34,342 nt of DNA, taken from DATLNF01 sp046590575 (lineage in GTDB: Bacteria > Actinomycetota > Actinomycetes > BP-191). Under the pieces are notes generated by a model that saw only the letters and a program-made list of their open reading frames with translations, made no database searches and was not told where the DNA came from. Shown here piece by piece: positions 1-7,311 of this stretch (position 1 is the first letter of the stretch; each line of letters opens with the position of its first letter). Location: the NCBI GenBank assembly GCA_046590575.1, contig JBKJUS010000032.1:1-34342 (forward strand). The letters are read 5' to 3'. The position numbers and the translations under genes were made by a program.

Positions 1-106
1 GATCCGGCAGGTGCACGGTGTGTCCGGCCTGGCGCAGCTCGTCGGCGAAAGCGACGACACCGGGAGTCAGCCCATGGGCGTGGTGGAACAGCACTACCTC
101 AGCCAC
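1..106 (-). CDS. Dienelactone hydrolase family protein, N-terminal part (runs off the window)
   Basis: The first 35 codons of a gene reading leftward out of the window are present. The N-terminus begins with a short hydrophobic beta strand followed by FHHAHGLTPGV, then a helix and a strand ending HLPD. This is the opening of the dienelactone hydrolase branch of alpha/beta hydrolases, where the segment forms the first strand and oxyanion region. The nucleophile and the rest of the triad lie outside the window, so the substrate cannot be judged. I chose the GTG at 106 because GGGAGGA lies 6 nt upstream; an upstream in-frame GTG lacks such a site. The family is fairly clear, the function is not. 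Confidence 0.7.
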   Translation of the reverse strand, partial: MAEVVLFHHAHGLTPGVVAFADELRQAGHTVHLPD

Positions 107-195
107 GTCTTCCTCCCGAACGGAAGAGATCGAGCGGGTGATCACACTAGGACTGCGTACGAGAGAACGGAAACACGGGAAGGTCCCGGTCGGAC
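107..195 (-). promoter_or_regulatory. Intergenic region with possible promoter for the dienelactone-hydrolase-like gene
   Basis: These 89 bases separate the end of the ABC ATPase gene from the start of the hydrolase gene, both on the minus strand. On that strand TAGTGT (149-144) fits an actinobacterial TANNNT -10 box about 38 nt before the GTG start. The -35 position is poor. The GGGAGGA ribosome binding site lies at about 112-118. The promoter is inferred from sequence alone. Confidence 0.3.
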
Positions 196-1167
196 CTAAC
201 CGCTAGGCAGTGTTGTCGTTCCGCCCTGCTCGTAGAGCGTGCGAACAACATGCTCGATGTCCGGCTCCTCCAGGATGAGGTCGCGAATCTGGCACCGCTC
301 CGCCACGGCCGCAAGAACTGCCGCGGCCGACGTGGTGAACGCCAGCCGCTGACGCAAGCCATTGCCCTCGACGGACAGCAGCCTCGTGCCGGGCACGTCG
401 GACAGTGGCCCCTGCGGCTCGACCAGGTCCACGACAAGGACCCGTTCGGCGCCCGTGGAAGCCGCGAGGCCCGACAGTGTGCCGTCGTAAGCGAGCCGCC
501 CCTTGTCAATGACGAGAACGCGGTCGCAGAGCCGTTCGATGTCACGCATGTCGTGTGTAGTCAGTAGCAACGTCCTGCCGCTGGCAGCACGTTCTTCACG
601 TAAGAACACCCGGAGCTTCTCCTTGCTCAACACGTCCAGTCCGATCGTGGGCTCGTCAAGCACGAGCACGGCGGGGGAATGCACGAGCGCGGCGGCGACC
701 TCTCCGCGCATCCGCTGGCCCAAGGAGAGCTGACGCACAGGGGTGCTGAGAAACTCCCCGAGCTCCAGCCGGTCAACGAGCTGCTCGACTCGCGGCTGCC
801 AGTCTCTGAGCCCGTGCAACGCGGCCAATATCCGGAAGGACTCACCAAGGGGCAGGTCCCACCACAGTTGGGAGCGCTGGCCGAAGACGGCGCCGACGCC
901 GCGGGCCAGGTCGCGGCGGCGTGCGACCGGGTCGAGGCCCAGCGTTCGAACCGTGCCGGAGGTGGGGACCAGAATGCCGGTGAGCATCTTGATCGTCGTG
1001 GACTTACCGGCTCCGTTGGCACCGATGTAGCCGACCGCCTCGCCAGGAGCGATCTCGAAGGAGATGCCGTCGACGGCCCGAACGACGTGTTTCTCTCGGC
1101 GCAGCCGACCGGCGGGGCGTCGTACGACGAACTCGCGCACCAGGTCCGTGACCACGACCGCGCTCAT
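196..1167 (-). CDS. ABC transporter ATP-binding protein (ABC-2 / DUF990-type exporter)
   Basis: This 323-residue cytoplasmic ATPase powers the two permeases encoded just upstream. Visible motifs are Walker A GANGAGKST near residues 49-57, the signature LSLGQ near 147-151, Walker B VLVLDEPTIGLD near 167-178 and the H-loop TTHDM. The signature has Leu instead of the usual Gly (LSGGQ), which I recall as common in ATPases paired with PF06182 permeases. About 90 residues follow the nucleotide-binding domain, longer than in a minimal ATPase. I chose the ATG at 1167 because it overlaps the stop of the upstream permease by ATGA; a longer frame only adds sequence from inside that permease gene. The substrate is unknown; related sets are annotated as drug or viologen exporters. 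Confidence 0.88.
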   Translation of the reverse strand: MSAVVVTDLVREFVVRRPAGRLRREKHVVRAVDGISFEIAPGEAVGYIGANGAGKSTTIKMLTGILVPTSGTVRTLGLDPVARRRDLARGVGAVFGQRSQLWWDLPLGESFRILAALHGLRDWQPRVEQLVDRLELGEFLSTPVRQLSLGQRMRGEVAAALVHSPAVLVLDEPTIGLDVLSKEKLRVFLREERAASGRTLLLTTHDMRDIERLCDRVLVIDKGRLAYDGTLSGLAASTGAERVLVVDLVEPQGPLSDVPGTRLLSVEGNGLRQRLAFTTSAAAVLAAVAERCQIRDLILEEPDIEHVVRTLYEQGGTTTLPSG

Positions 1168-1958
1168 CCGCCCGCCCCCGTGTAGTGCCGGATCCCGTTG
1201 CGCCACCAGGCTGCGGCCACCAGCCAGATCGCAAGCGCGGCGAGGGGCGCGCACCAGCCTAGGGCGGCGGGCAAGCCAGCAGGCGGCGCCTTGTCCAGCA
1301 GCACGAGTGACGGCAAGTACGCGACGAACCCCGCCGGGACGACGAACGTGAAAAAGCTGCGCAACAGCACGTGCAGAACCGAGGACGGGTACTGCGAAAC
1401 GTACGAGCCGCCATACGTGAAGGCGTTCGCCACCTCGCCCCCGTCGACGAGCCAGAACTGCAGAGCGCCCGCGCAGAGGAAGAGTGCCGCGAAGACCGCT
1501 GCTCCAGCGATCGGAGTGACGAGGACCAGGAGGACCTTCGCCGGCGTCCAGTCGCTCACGGCGGTCGGCAGGGCATAGGCCAGCACAGCAAGGCCCATTG
1601 CGGTGCGCCCGAGCCGCTTGAGCGAGACGTCGCTCGTGACCAGCTGACCCAGTAGCGGCAACGGGCGCAACAGCATCGCGTCGAGGGTGCCCGCGCGCAG
1701 GTAGGTCGGCAGCTCGTCGAGGTGCCCGAAGCCGAGGTCGGCCAGCGAGAAGCTGATATTGGACAGCGCGAAGACAAGCAGCGCCTGCTGCCAGTCCAGG
1801 CCGCCGAGGATGTCGATGTTGTGGAAGATCACGTATATCTCGCAGAACTCCAGCAGCCCGATCCCGACGTTCGCGAGCAGGTCGAGCACGAAGCTGGCGC
1901 GGTAGGACGTCTGCGCACGCAGCCGGGCGCCCAGCAGTGCTCGGTAGGCGTCAGCCAC
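1164..1958 (-). CDS. ABC-2 type permease (PF06182/DUF990-like), second of pair
   Basis: This 264-residue integral membrane protein has about six hydrophobic helices and a positively charged N-terminus (ALLGARLRAQTSYR) typical of the DUF990-like ABC-2 permeases. A central segment with GHLDELPTYLRAGTLDAMLLRPLP matches the cytoplasmic coupling region of this family, where the phrase R-G-x-LD-xLLxRPL recurs. It should form a heterodimer with the next permease and export an unknown substrate using the adjacent ATPase. Its start overlaps the upstream permease gene by 8 nt and its stop overlaps the ATPase start by 4 nt, so all three are translationally coupled. The assignment rests on motif memory and operon context. 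Confidence 0.82.
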   Translation of the reverse strand: MADAYRALLGARLRAQTSYRASFVLDLLANVGIGLLEFCEIYVIFHNIDILGGLDWQQALLVFALSNISFSLADLGFGHLDELPTYLRAGTLDAMLLRPLPLLGQLVTSDVSLKRLGRTAMGLAVLAYALPTAVSDWTPAKVLLVLVTPIAGAAVFAALFLCAGALQFWLVDGGEVANAFTYGGSYVSQYPSSVLHVLLRSFFTFVVPAGFVAYLPSLVLLDKAPPAGLPAALGWCAPLAALAIWLVAAAWWRNGIRHYTGAGG

Positions 1959-2751
1959 CCTGCACCACCAGGCGCTGGGTGGCCCGGGCGAGGACCAGCC
2001 GGCCGAGAATTAGGGTCGCCACAAGCCATCCGGCCTGTACGGCGAACATCCCCACGGCTTCGGCGCCCATCACCCGTCCGGACAAGATGTCGACGGGTGT
2101 CTGCAACGTCGACGGGAACGGCGTTGCATTCGCGAGGGCCCTGAGCCAGAACGGAAACCAGTGCACCGGGATGATGAGCCCGCACAGGACCCCGGAGGCC
2201 ACCATGTAGAGGGTGATCGCACCGCGGATCTCGATAAGCCAGAACGCGCACAGGTTGAGGGCGAAGCGGCAGCAGAATGAGATAGAGACCGCGAGCACGA
2301 TGCTCAATGCGCCGAGGGCATAAAGCCACCCGCTGCCTGGTCCAGTAAGCCCGAACGTCAAGGCGCCGACCGCGATCGGTGGGATCCCACGTGGCAGGAT
2401 GCTGAACGCCGCCCGGCCCAGGTCCGCGGCCAACCACGACAATTGCAGGTCAACCGGCCGGGCGAAGTCGACGGCGATGTCCCCCGTGCGCACCCGCTGT
2501 GCCAGCTCGTTCCAGTGGAACACATATACGGGTCCGAGCAGTGCCTGGGTCCACCATGCATATGTCGCGCCGGCGCGGGCGTCGTACCCGGCCAGCGTCC
2601 CGCCCGCAGCCCCGATCGCGGCCACTGTGATGCTGGCTTTGGTCAGGCCGAACATCGTGTTGGTGAAGGCGCCGGCCGCGGTAGCCGTGCGGTAGGCCGA
2701 CCACCGCCGGAACCCGGCGGCGAAACATGCCCAGAAGGCTCGAATGGACAT
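1951..2751 (-). CDS. ABC-2 type permease (PF06182/DUF990-like), first of pair
   Basis: This protein of 266 residues has about six membrane helices. Its coupling segment reads ELAQRVRTGDIAVDFARPVDLQ, which aligns in kind with the R-x-G-x-LD-xLLxRPL segment of its partner, so the two permeases are paralogues forming one channel. I chose the ATG at 2751 (MSIRAFW) over the in-frame ATG eight codons upstream because the permease family starts with a short basic amphipathic helix close to the N-terminus. The gene lies 13 nt after the stop of a polytopic membrane protein gene on the same strand, so the four genes may be one transcript. Confidence 0.82.
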   Translation of the reverse strand: MSIRAFWACFAAGFRRWSAYRTATAAGAFTNTMFGLTKASITVAAIGAAGGTLAGYDARAGATYAWWTQALLGPVYVFHWNELAQRVRTGDIAVDFARPVDLQLSWLAADLGRAAFSILPRGIPPIAVGALTFGLTGPGSGWLYALGALSIVLAVSISFCCRFALNLCAFWLIEIRGAITLYMVASGVLCGLIIPVHWFPFWLRALANATPFPSTLQTPVDILSGRVMGAEAVGMFAVQAGWLVATLILGRLVLARATQRLVVQGG

Positions 2752-2764
2752 TGCCGCGCCCGGC

Positions 2765-3631
2765 TCACTCAGCACGGGCAGGGCGCAGACCGTCGTCCCA
2801 CAGCTCTGCCGTCTGAATTGCCCAGAACACGGCGAAGAGCGTGATCAACGCGGCCTCGATGCCCAGCACCAGGTGGGCCCAGCCGAAGAGCAGCTTCCAG
2901 CCGACCATGCCGACCACGCTCAGCCCCATCGACCACGCGACGAGCGCGTAGCGGTTCGCGTAGTCACGTTTCTCAACCGGACCCTCGGCGGTCTTCCTCT
3001 TGAAGTCGATCGCGTTGAAGACGACCACCCCCACGATGCAGGCGAACATCAAGATCGCCGCAGCGTAGTGCGCCGCGTCTATGAACTCCGCGCGCGAGAG
3101 AGAGAACACCAGCACCGCGACCAGCCAGAAGGCGGCGGACAACCCGATGCCGATCCAGTGTGTCGTCGGCGGGCGCATCCGGCTGCGGCGCCATTCCAGG
3201 AGCACGAGCGAGGTCACGGCGACCAGACCGACAAGCCCCACCGTGAATAGTGTCGACATGTTGTTGACCACGTTCGCGGTCCCGTCCGCCTTCTCCGCCG
3301 GCGTCGAGGTGCAGGTGCCCGGCCCGGGAGTCGGCACGAACCCGACGACCGGCGCGAGCATCCCAGCAACGTTCAGCAGTCCGTCCTCGAGCTCGCGGTT
3401 GCCCTTCATCGCGATCATGCAGACACCGATGGCAAGCAGTGCGCTCACAAAAAAGGCGCGCACCGGCGTGTAGTAGTACGCGCTGATAGACGTCTGCAAA
3501 CAGTCCCAGCCGACCTCGCGCCATTCGACGACGACGGAGGCGCCCAGGCCGACGACGAGCAGGACCATCGACAGGCGCAAGTAGCGCCAGGTCTTCACAG
3601 CACGGACTGCAGTCTCGGTCGCCGATGGCAC
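2765..3631 (-). CDS. Polytopic membrane protein of unknown function (SISAYYYT motif)
   Basis: The product is about 288 residues with roughly eight predicted transmembrane segments and no soluble domain. After the first helix comes the segment SISAYYYTPVRAFFV; an ISAYYYT/ISAYYHT motif of this type recurs in uncharacterised bacterial membrane proteins. A loop after the third helix carries a Pro/Gly-rich stretch and a Cys. I recognise no catalytic motif. It is upstream of and 13 nt from the ABC-2 permease genes on the same strand, so it may be co-transcribed with the exporter. The start is uncertain: GTG at 3631 has GGGGG five bases upstream; the frame stays open to an ATG at 3721 but that part looks non-coding. 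Confidence 0.65.
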   Translation of the reverse strand: MPSATETAVRAVKTWRYLRLSMVLLVVGLGASVVVEWREVGWDCLQTSISAYYYTPVRAFFVSALLAIGVCMIAMKGNRELEDGLLNVAGMLAPVVGFVPTPGPGTCTSTPAEKADGTANVVNNMSTLFTVGLVGLVAVTSLVLLEWRRSRMRPPTTHWIGIGLSAAFWLVAVLVFSLSRAEFIDAAHYAAAILMFACIVGVVVFNAIDFKRKTAEGPVEKRDYANRYALVAWSMGLSVVGMVGWKLLFGWAHLVLGIEAALITLFAVFWAIQTAELWDDGLRPARAE

Positions 3632-3839
3632 ATTCGCCCCCACGGGTGTGCGCGTTAGAACAGGCGCGAGACTAGTCCGGTACGACGGCGATGCCGGGGA
3701 GCACGACCGGCGGCGGCCCATTCACGTCGCCGCACACGGCGGTGAACTCGTCCCCACGGAACGTCGGGGCCCAGGCGTGCGTTTGGCGGGTGAACAAGCG
3801 CACACTCGATCTTTCAGCGGCACACCCAGAGGAGGCCGG
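3632..3839. promoter_or_regulatory. Divergent intergenic region between membrane protein and DM13 protein genes
   Basis: These 208 bases separate two divergently read genes and must hold both promoters. On the plus strand a ribosome binding site AGAGGAGG sits just before the ATG at 3840. I see no convincing -10/-35 pair, no clear operator palindrome and no open frame with coding character on either strand. Confidence 0.35.
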
Positions 3840-4598
3840 ATGGCCACGGACGTTGAGCCGCGGAGCGCCACGACGAGCGAGACCACGCCGGGCGCGAAAT
3901 CCTGGTGGCAGCTGCTGCCCGCGGCAGCCGTGGCGGCCACTTTCGGGTACTTCTTCGTCGACAAGACCCGCGAGGCCAGAACCGTGCTCCGCAGCGGGCG
4001 GGGCTTGCTGACCGTCGGCGTCATCGTGGTCGGATACGTAGCGATCGCCGCCGGTCTGCGCCGGATCTCCCGTAGAGCCTGGTTGCCGCCGGTCGCGCTT
4101 ACCGTGGTGGTCCTCGCACTCGCTGGCTGGATCGTGCGGCCGTACTACGTCGACACGACCACCAACCGGACGTTGGTGACGGGCGACGTGCCGGACGAAC
4201 CCGCCCAAGTCGAGGCACCCGCGGCTCCCGGTACGCCGGCGCAAGCCGATCCGGCACCAGCGGCGCCGGCCGGCCCGAGCCGGGTCAGCTCCGGCTCGCT
4301 ACGCGGCATCGACCACGAGGCGAGCGGCCGCGCGTCACTGATCCGGTCGGCCGACGGCCGGCTCGTCGTGCGTTTCGAGAACTTCGCGATCGAAGGCTCA
4401 CCGGACCCGCAGGTCTACCTCGCCGAGGGCAAGGACGTCCGGCGGCCCACCGGCACCAAGCTGGGCCGGCTGCCCGGCAACAATGGTCAGGTCCTCGACA
4501 TCGCAGTGCCAGCCGGAGTCCGCGCCGGCCGAGACTGGACGATCCTGGTGTGGTGCGGCAACTTCGGCGTACCGATAGCCAACGCAACCCAGTCTTGA
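3840..4598 (+). CDS. Membrane-anchored DM13 domain protein
   Basis: This 252-residue protein has three hydrophobic segments (about 25-41, 55-73 and 83-99), then a Pro/Ala-rich linker (about 118-147) and a C-terminal DM13 domain (about 150-252). The domain shows SGSLRGIDHEASG, RFENFAIEGSPDPQVYL, a LGRLPGNNGQ turn and the terminal LVWCGNFGVPIANA. The conserved Cys in that last motif is Cys239. DM13 domains were proposed to take part in electron transfer or redox reactions; that role is family prediction, not proven here. The layout places the domain outside the membrane. I chose the ATG at 3840 because AGGAGG precedes it. The gene ends back to back with the convergent Lsr2-domain gene with no base between the stops. 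Confidence 0.8.
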   Translation: MATDVEPRSATTSETTPGAKSWWQLLPAAAVAATFGYFFVDKTREARTVLRSGRGLLTVGVIVVGYVAIAAGLRRISRRAWLPPVALTVVVLALAGWIVRPYYVDTTTNRTLVTGDVPDEPAQVEAPAAPGTPAQADPAPAAPAGPSRVSSGSLRGIDHEASGRASLIRSADGRLVVRFENFAIEGSPDPQVYLAEGKDVRRPTGTKLGRLPGNNGQVLDIAVPAGVRAGRDWTILVWCGNFGVPIANATQS

Positions 4599-5147
4599 CT
4601 AAGCGAGCCGCTTCGGAATGACCTCAGGCACCCGCGTCTTGCGGGGCTTGATCAGCTGGTCCAAGAATGCTCTGAGTCCCTGGTCGGCCACCGACGCGCG
4701 CAGGTCGTCGAGCACCAAAAGGCGCTTGGCCTGCTGGTCGCGCACGTCGTTCAGCTGCGCAACGAGGACGTCAATGCGCTCCGATAGCGAGCTCACGGCC
4801 CGGACCTCCATCTCGATCGCGCCGAGATAGGTGCGCAGGCCACCCGCCAGGTCGGTCTTGCCAGCGGGCGGAGCCTTCGGCTCGGCCGAAGCAATCGCCG
4901 TAGCCGAAGGAGCAGCGCTTCGACGCGCTGGCTTGGCCGCGCCCCTTCGCGCCCGCGGAAGGGGGTTGGCCTTTGCGGTCACGCGTCCCGCCGTCTTGCG
5001 GGCAGGCCGAGCGGCGGTCGATCCCTTCTTGGCATGAGCGGCGGCGTAGGCCTGCACCACCTTCGGCGAGAGGCTGCCTCGGTCGTTTACCGCCATACCC
5101 TTGGCACGCGCCCACGTGCGCATCTGGCCCTGCGTTGCTGTCGCCAT
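4599..5147 (-). CDS. Lsr2-type DNA-binding domain protein with basic linker and coiled coil
   Basis: The product has 182 residues. Residues 8-38 (MRTWARAKGMAVNDRGSLSP followed by a VVQAYAAAH helix) resemble the C-terminal DNA-binding domain of Lsr2, the actinobacterial xenogeneic silencer. The hallmark RGR AT-hook-like tripeptide appears here as RGS. In Lsr2 this domain is C-terminal; here it is N-terminal, followed by a Lys/Arg/Ala/Pro-rich linker (about 39-95) and a long helical segment with heptad character (about 98-160). The likely role is nucleoid binding with self-association through the helix, which is inference. The ATG at 5147 is preceded by GAGGGAG. It diverges from the Ddn-like gene across 50 bp. 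Confidence 0.75.
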   Translation of the reverse strand: MATATQGQMRTWARAKGMAVNDRGSLSPKVVQAYAAAHAKKGSTAARPARKTAGRVTAKANPLPRARRGAAKPARRSAAPSATAIASAEPKAPPAGKTDLAGGLRTYLGAIEMEVRAVSSLSERIDVLVAQLNDVRDQQAKRLLVLDDLRASVADQGLRAFLDQLIKPRKTRVPEVIPKRLA

Positions 5148-5185
5148 CGTGACTCCCTCATCTCGCGGCAAGCGGTGAGCCCCCA

Positions 5186-5197
5186 TAGCCTTCTGGC
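5186..5197 (+). promoter_or_regulatory. Leaderless promoter -10 element of the Ddn-like gene
   Basis: TAGCCT at 5186-5191 fits the actinobacterial -10 consensus TANNNT. It is followed by exactly 6 bases and then the ATG at 5198, which places the expected transcription start on the A of the start codon. There is no ribosome binding site before this ATG. The leaderless reading is inferred from this geometry, which recurs at five other genes in the window. Confidence 0.5.
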
Positions 5198-5641
5198 ATG
5201 AGGGCCAGCTCGAAGGACATTATTGCGAAGGTGCTCACCACCGCGCACCACAGGCTGTTCACGCTCACCAAGGGTCACGTCGGCAACGCGCTGGCCGGCA
5301 TGCCGGTGCTTGTCCTGACGACGACGGGGCGACGGAGCGGACAGCCGCGGCAGACGATGCTGACGTCGCCGGTGCGGGACGGCGAGCGGATCGTCCTGGT
5401 CGCGTCGTACGGCGGCGACGACCGGCACCCCCAGTGGTTCCTGAACCTGCTCGACGACCCCAACGTCTCGGTCACGATGGGCGGGACATCTCGATCGATG
5501 CGCGCACGGGTGGCGACCGCGGAGGAGAAGGCTCGACTCTGGCCCGAGGTCACGTCGGCGTACACGGGGTATGCCGCATATCAGCGACGCACCAACCGAG
5601 ACATCCCCTTGGTGCTCCTCGATCCGCAACACGGAACTTAG
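5198..5641 (+). CDS. F420-dependent nitroreductase family (Ddn-like) protein
   Basis: This 147-residue protein has the Ddn fold signature: TTTGRRSGQPRQTMLTSPV, then GERIVLVASYGGDDRHPQWFLNLLDDPNVSV. The GRRSG turn and the GG...P.W..NL segment bind the deazaflavin cofactor F420H2 in mycobacterial Ddn and relatives (PF04075). Family members reduce quinones, nitro compounds or other electrophiles; the substrate here is unknown. The length fits the family. No ribosome binding site precedes the ATG at 5198 and a TANNNT box lies 6 nt before it, so it is probably translated from a leaderless mRNA. It implies that the host makes F420, in keeping with an actinomycete. Confidence 0.87.
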   Translation: MRASSKDIIAKVLTTAHHRLFTLTKGHVGNALAGMPVLVLTTTGRRSGQPRQTMLTSPVRDGERIVLVASYGGDDRHPQWFLNLLDDPNVSVTMGGTSRSMRARVATAEEKARLWPEVTSAYTGYAAYQRRTNRDIPLVLLDPQHGT

Positions 5642-5727
5642 GACTGACCGCCCCGGACCGGCGCGGATTCAACACCGAACGAACCGACCATCCCGGGTGC
5701 GACTCCTTACGCCCAGGAGGTGCTCAC

Positions 5728-6327
5728 ATGAAGCACGCACGCAAAGCCCTGCTGGGCGCAGCACTCTGTTTGCTCATCGCCGCCACACCAGGCGAGGCAT
5801 CGCAGTTCGGCTACGCGGATCCGATCGGCGACGCAGCCGGCGGGAAGTCCGGTCTGGACATCGTGTCGGTGTCCTACGCGACGACCGGACGGACCGAGCG
5901 GGGACGTTACGTCGCCACGTCGCTGGTCGTCACGGTCAAAGCGGCCGATGACATCGTGCAGGCGCCTGGAGCGACCTATTCGGTGGACGCCGACATCGTC
6001 GGATGCGGCTGGATGACTTTCACCTACTCGGCGCAGACGGAAGCATCTGGTCGCCTCTACACGACGTGCGCACCCAACCTCGCTCCCGGCTACTCCCGGG
6101 TGTATGAGATCGATGCCGAGGTGCAGGGCGACACGCTGACCCTGATCGCCCGGCTCAGCCAGCTCGAGTCCATTGGCGTGGGTCAGGTCCTACGCGGATT
6201 CGAGACCTACACCACGGCTGAGGACCCGGTCTTCGCGGTGTACGGATCGCGTGCACTACGCGACGGAGCCAACGTCGATGCGGCAGCCGATGCGGCATTC
6301 AGCGACGGCCGCTGGGTGATCCGCTAG
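5728..6327 (+). CDS. Secreted protein of unknown function
   Basis: The product is 199 residues long and starts with a clear Sec signal peptide: MKHARK basic region, a hydrophobic core ALLGAALCLLIAA and a likely cleavage site near GEAS-Q (about residue 25). The mature part is rich in beta-forming residues and begins with FGYADPIGDAAGGKSGLDIV, reminiscent of extracellular beta-sandwich proteins that open with a D-P-x-GD segment. Two Cys residues (in VGCGW and TTCAPN) could form a disulphide after export. I do not recognise the family. The ATG at 5728 has AGGAGG with good spacing. It stands alone, convergent with the VOC gene. Confidence 0.7.
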   Translation: MKHARKALLGAALCLLIAATPGEASQFGYADPIGDAAGGKSGLDIVSVSYATTGRTERGRYVATSLVVTVKAADDIVQAPGATYSVDADIVGCGWMTFTYSAQTEASGRLYTTCAPNLAPGYSRVYEIDAEVQGDTLTLIARLSQLESIGVGQVLRGFETYTTAEDPVFAVYGSRALRDGANVDAAADAAFSDGRWVIR

Positions 6328-6357
6328 GCAGCGAGCCTGGAACTGTCTGCGCTCTGC

Positions 6358-6768
6358 TCAGCGGCGTCGGAAGAACGTCAGCAGATTGCCGTCCTGGTCG
6401 GTGACGCCGAACTCACGGGTGCCCCACCAGGTATCAACAGCGCTGCCCCTGTCGGCGTAGTGCAGCACACCAGTCGCCGCCATCTCGCCGTAGAGCGCGT
6501 CCACGTCGTCCACCTGGATGCGACAGCTCGCGGTGCCAGCGATGAAGCTTTCGGCCCCGCTGCATACCGGCCGGCTCGACAGGTCTGCGCGGTGCCGCCA
6601 GGTCTCGTCATTGGCCTGCCAAAGGTGCACCTCGGCGTCGTCACGCTGCACCGCGGCGAAACCCCCGTCGGCGTACTTGATCGTGAAGCCGAGCAGGTCG
6701 CGGTAGTAGGCGCCAGCCGCCGTGATGTTTCCTACCGGCATAGCGGGCACGGTTTGAGTCAGGCGCAT
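6358..6768 (-). CDS. VOC superfamily protein (glyoxalase/bleomycin-resistance type)
   Basis: This 136-residue protein has the two beta-alpha-beta-beta-beta halves of the vicinal oxygen chelate fold. N-terminal features are MPVGNITAAGAYYRDLLGFTI and C-terminal ones ASCRIQVDDVDALYGEM and WGTREFGVTDQDGNLLTFF. The usual first metal-ligand His is absent (the strand reads TVPAMPV) and the profile matches bleomycin-resistance-like members that bind ligands without metal. A binding or resistance role is therefore as likely as catalysis. I chose the ATG at 6768; nine codons later another ATG (MPVGN) is possible, and neither has a strong ribosome binding site. A possible 43-codon gene lies 46 nt upstream on the same strand. 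Confidence 0.75.
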   Translation of the reverse strand: MRLTQTVPAMPVGNITAAGAYYRDLLGFTIKYADGGFAAVQRDDAEVHLWQANDETWRHRADLSSRPVCSGAESFIAGTASCRIQVDDVDALYGEMAATGVLHYADRGSAVDTWWGTREFGVTDQDGNLLTFFRRR

Positions 6769-6814
6769 CCGTCGAGTGTCCGCGGGAACGATCTCAGTGA
6801 CCAGCCCGCGTGTC

Positions 6815-6946
6815 CTACACCGCGTAGTTGCGCACCAGCCGCAGCACGTCCTCAGCGCGCTCGCCGGTGGCAACCAGGCCTGACTCCTCCGGGGCGCCGC
6901 CGGCCTGTGCTGTTGCGAAGGCGTACGGCAGTGTCCGATGAGTCAA
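6815..6946 (-). CDS. Possible small gene, 43 residues, unknown (or 3' remnant of a lost gene)
   Basis: On the minus strand an open frame runs from an in-frame TAG to a stop at 6815-6817. A TTG at 6946 could start it, with GGGGAGGA about 9 nt upstream. The peptide contains YAFATAQAGGAPEESGLVA and ends EDVLRLVRNYAV. About five sixths of codons end in G or C, as in neighbouring real genes, which argues that the frame is or was coding. It ends 46 nt before the VOC gene on the same strand. It may be a small protein or the C-terminal end of a degraded larger one. I do not recognise the family. Confidence 0.4.
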   Translation of the reverse strand: MTHRTLPYAFATAQAGGAPEESGLVATGERAEDVLRLVRNYAV

Positions 6947-7011
6947 CCCGCCGAGTCCTCCCCGCGTCGCCTAACGGATGAAGGATGACTACCACCGATG
7001 ACACGCGACAC

Positions 7012-7023
7012 TAGGATCCCGGC
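7012..7023 (+). promoter_or_regulatory. Leaderless promoter -10 element of the YCII gene
   Basis: TAGGAT at 7012-7017 is followed by 6 bases and the ATG at 7024. No ribosome binding site is present. This is the same geometry as at 5186 and other leaderless candidates in the window. Confidence 0.5.
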
Positions 7024-7311
7024 ATGCACTTCGCCTTGTTCTACACGGTCGTTGACGACTACCTCGAGCGCCGCGGCGAGTTCCGCGACGAGCACCTGTC
7101 CCTGGCCCGCGCGGCGTTCGCGAACGGTGAACTGGTGCTTGCTGGCGCGTTCGCCGATCCGGCCGACGAGGCGTTGCTCGTCTTTCGCGCTGACGACGCG
7201 TCCGTCGTCGAGAGGTTCGTCCAGCACGACCCATACGTCGTCAACGGACTGGTGACCAGCTACCGCATCCGGCCGTGGACGGTTGTCATCGGCGAGGGTC
7301 GGAGTCCGTGA
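7024..7311 (+). CDS. YCII-related domain protein
   Basis: This 95-residue protein matches the YCII family (PF03795), small ferredoxin-like-fold proteins. Visible features are the opening MHFALFYTVVDDYLERRGEF, EHLSLARAAFANGELVLAGAF, a DEALLVFRADD strand and the HDPYVVNGLVTSYRIRPW end. The His in EHL and the Asp in HDPY correspond to the conserved His-Asp pair proposed as active site in YciI-like proteins. The reaction is unknown. Its stop overlaps the start of the racemase gene by GTGA, so the two are co-translated. A leaderless start at 7024 is likely because TAGGAT lies 6 nt before it and there is no ribosome binding site. Confidence 0.85.
   Translation: MHFALFYTVVDDYLERRGEFRDEHLSLARAAFANGELVLAGAFADPADEALLVFRADDASVVERFVQHDPYVVNGLVTSYRIRPWTVVIGEGRSP

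Noticed and set aside
6769..6780. Leaderless -10 box before the VOC gene start at 6768
   Set aside because: The hexamer 6 nt upstream on the minus strand is GACACT, which lacks the TA of the consensus.
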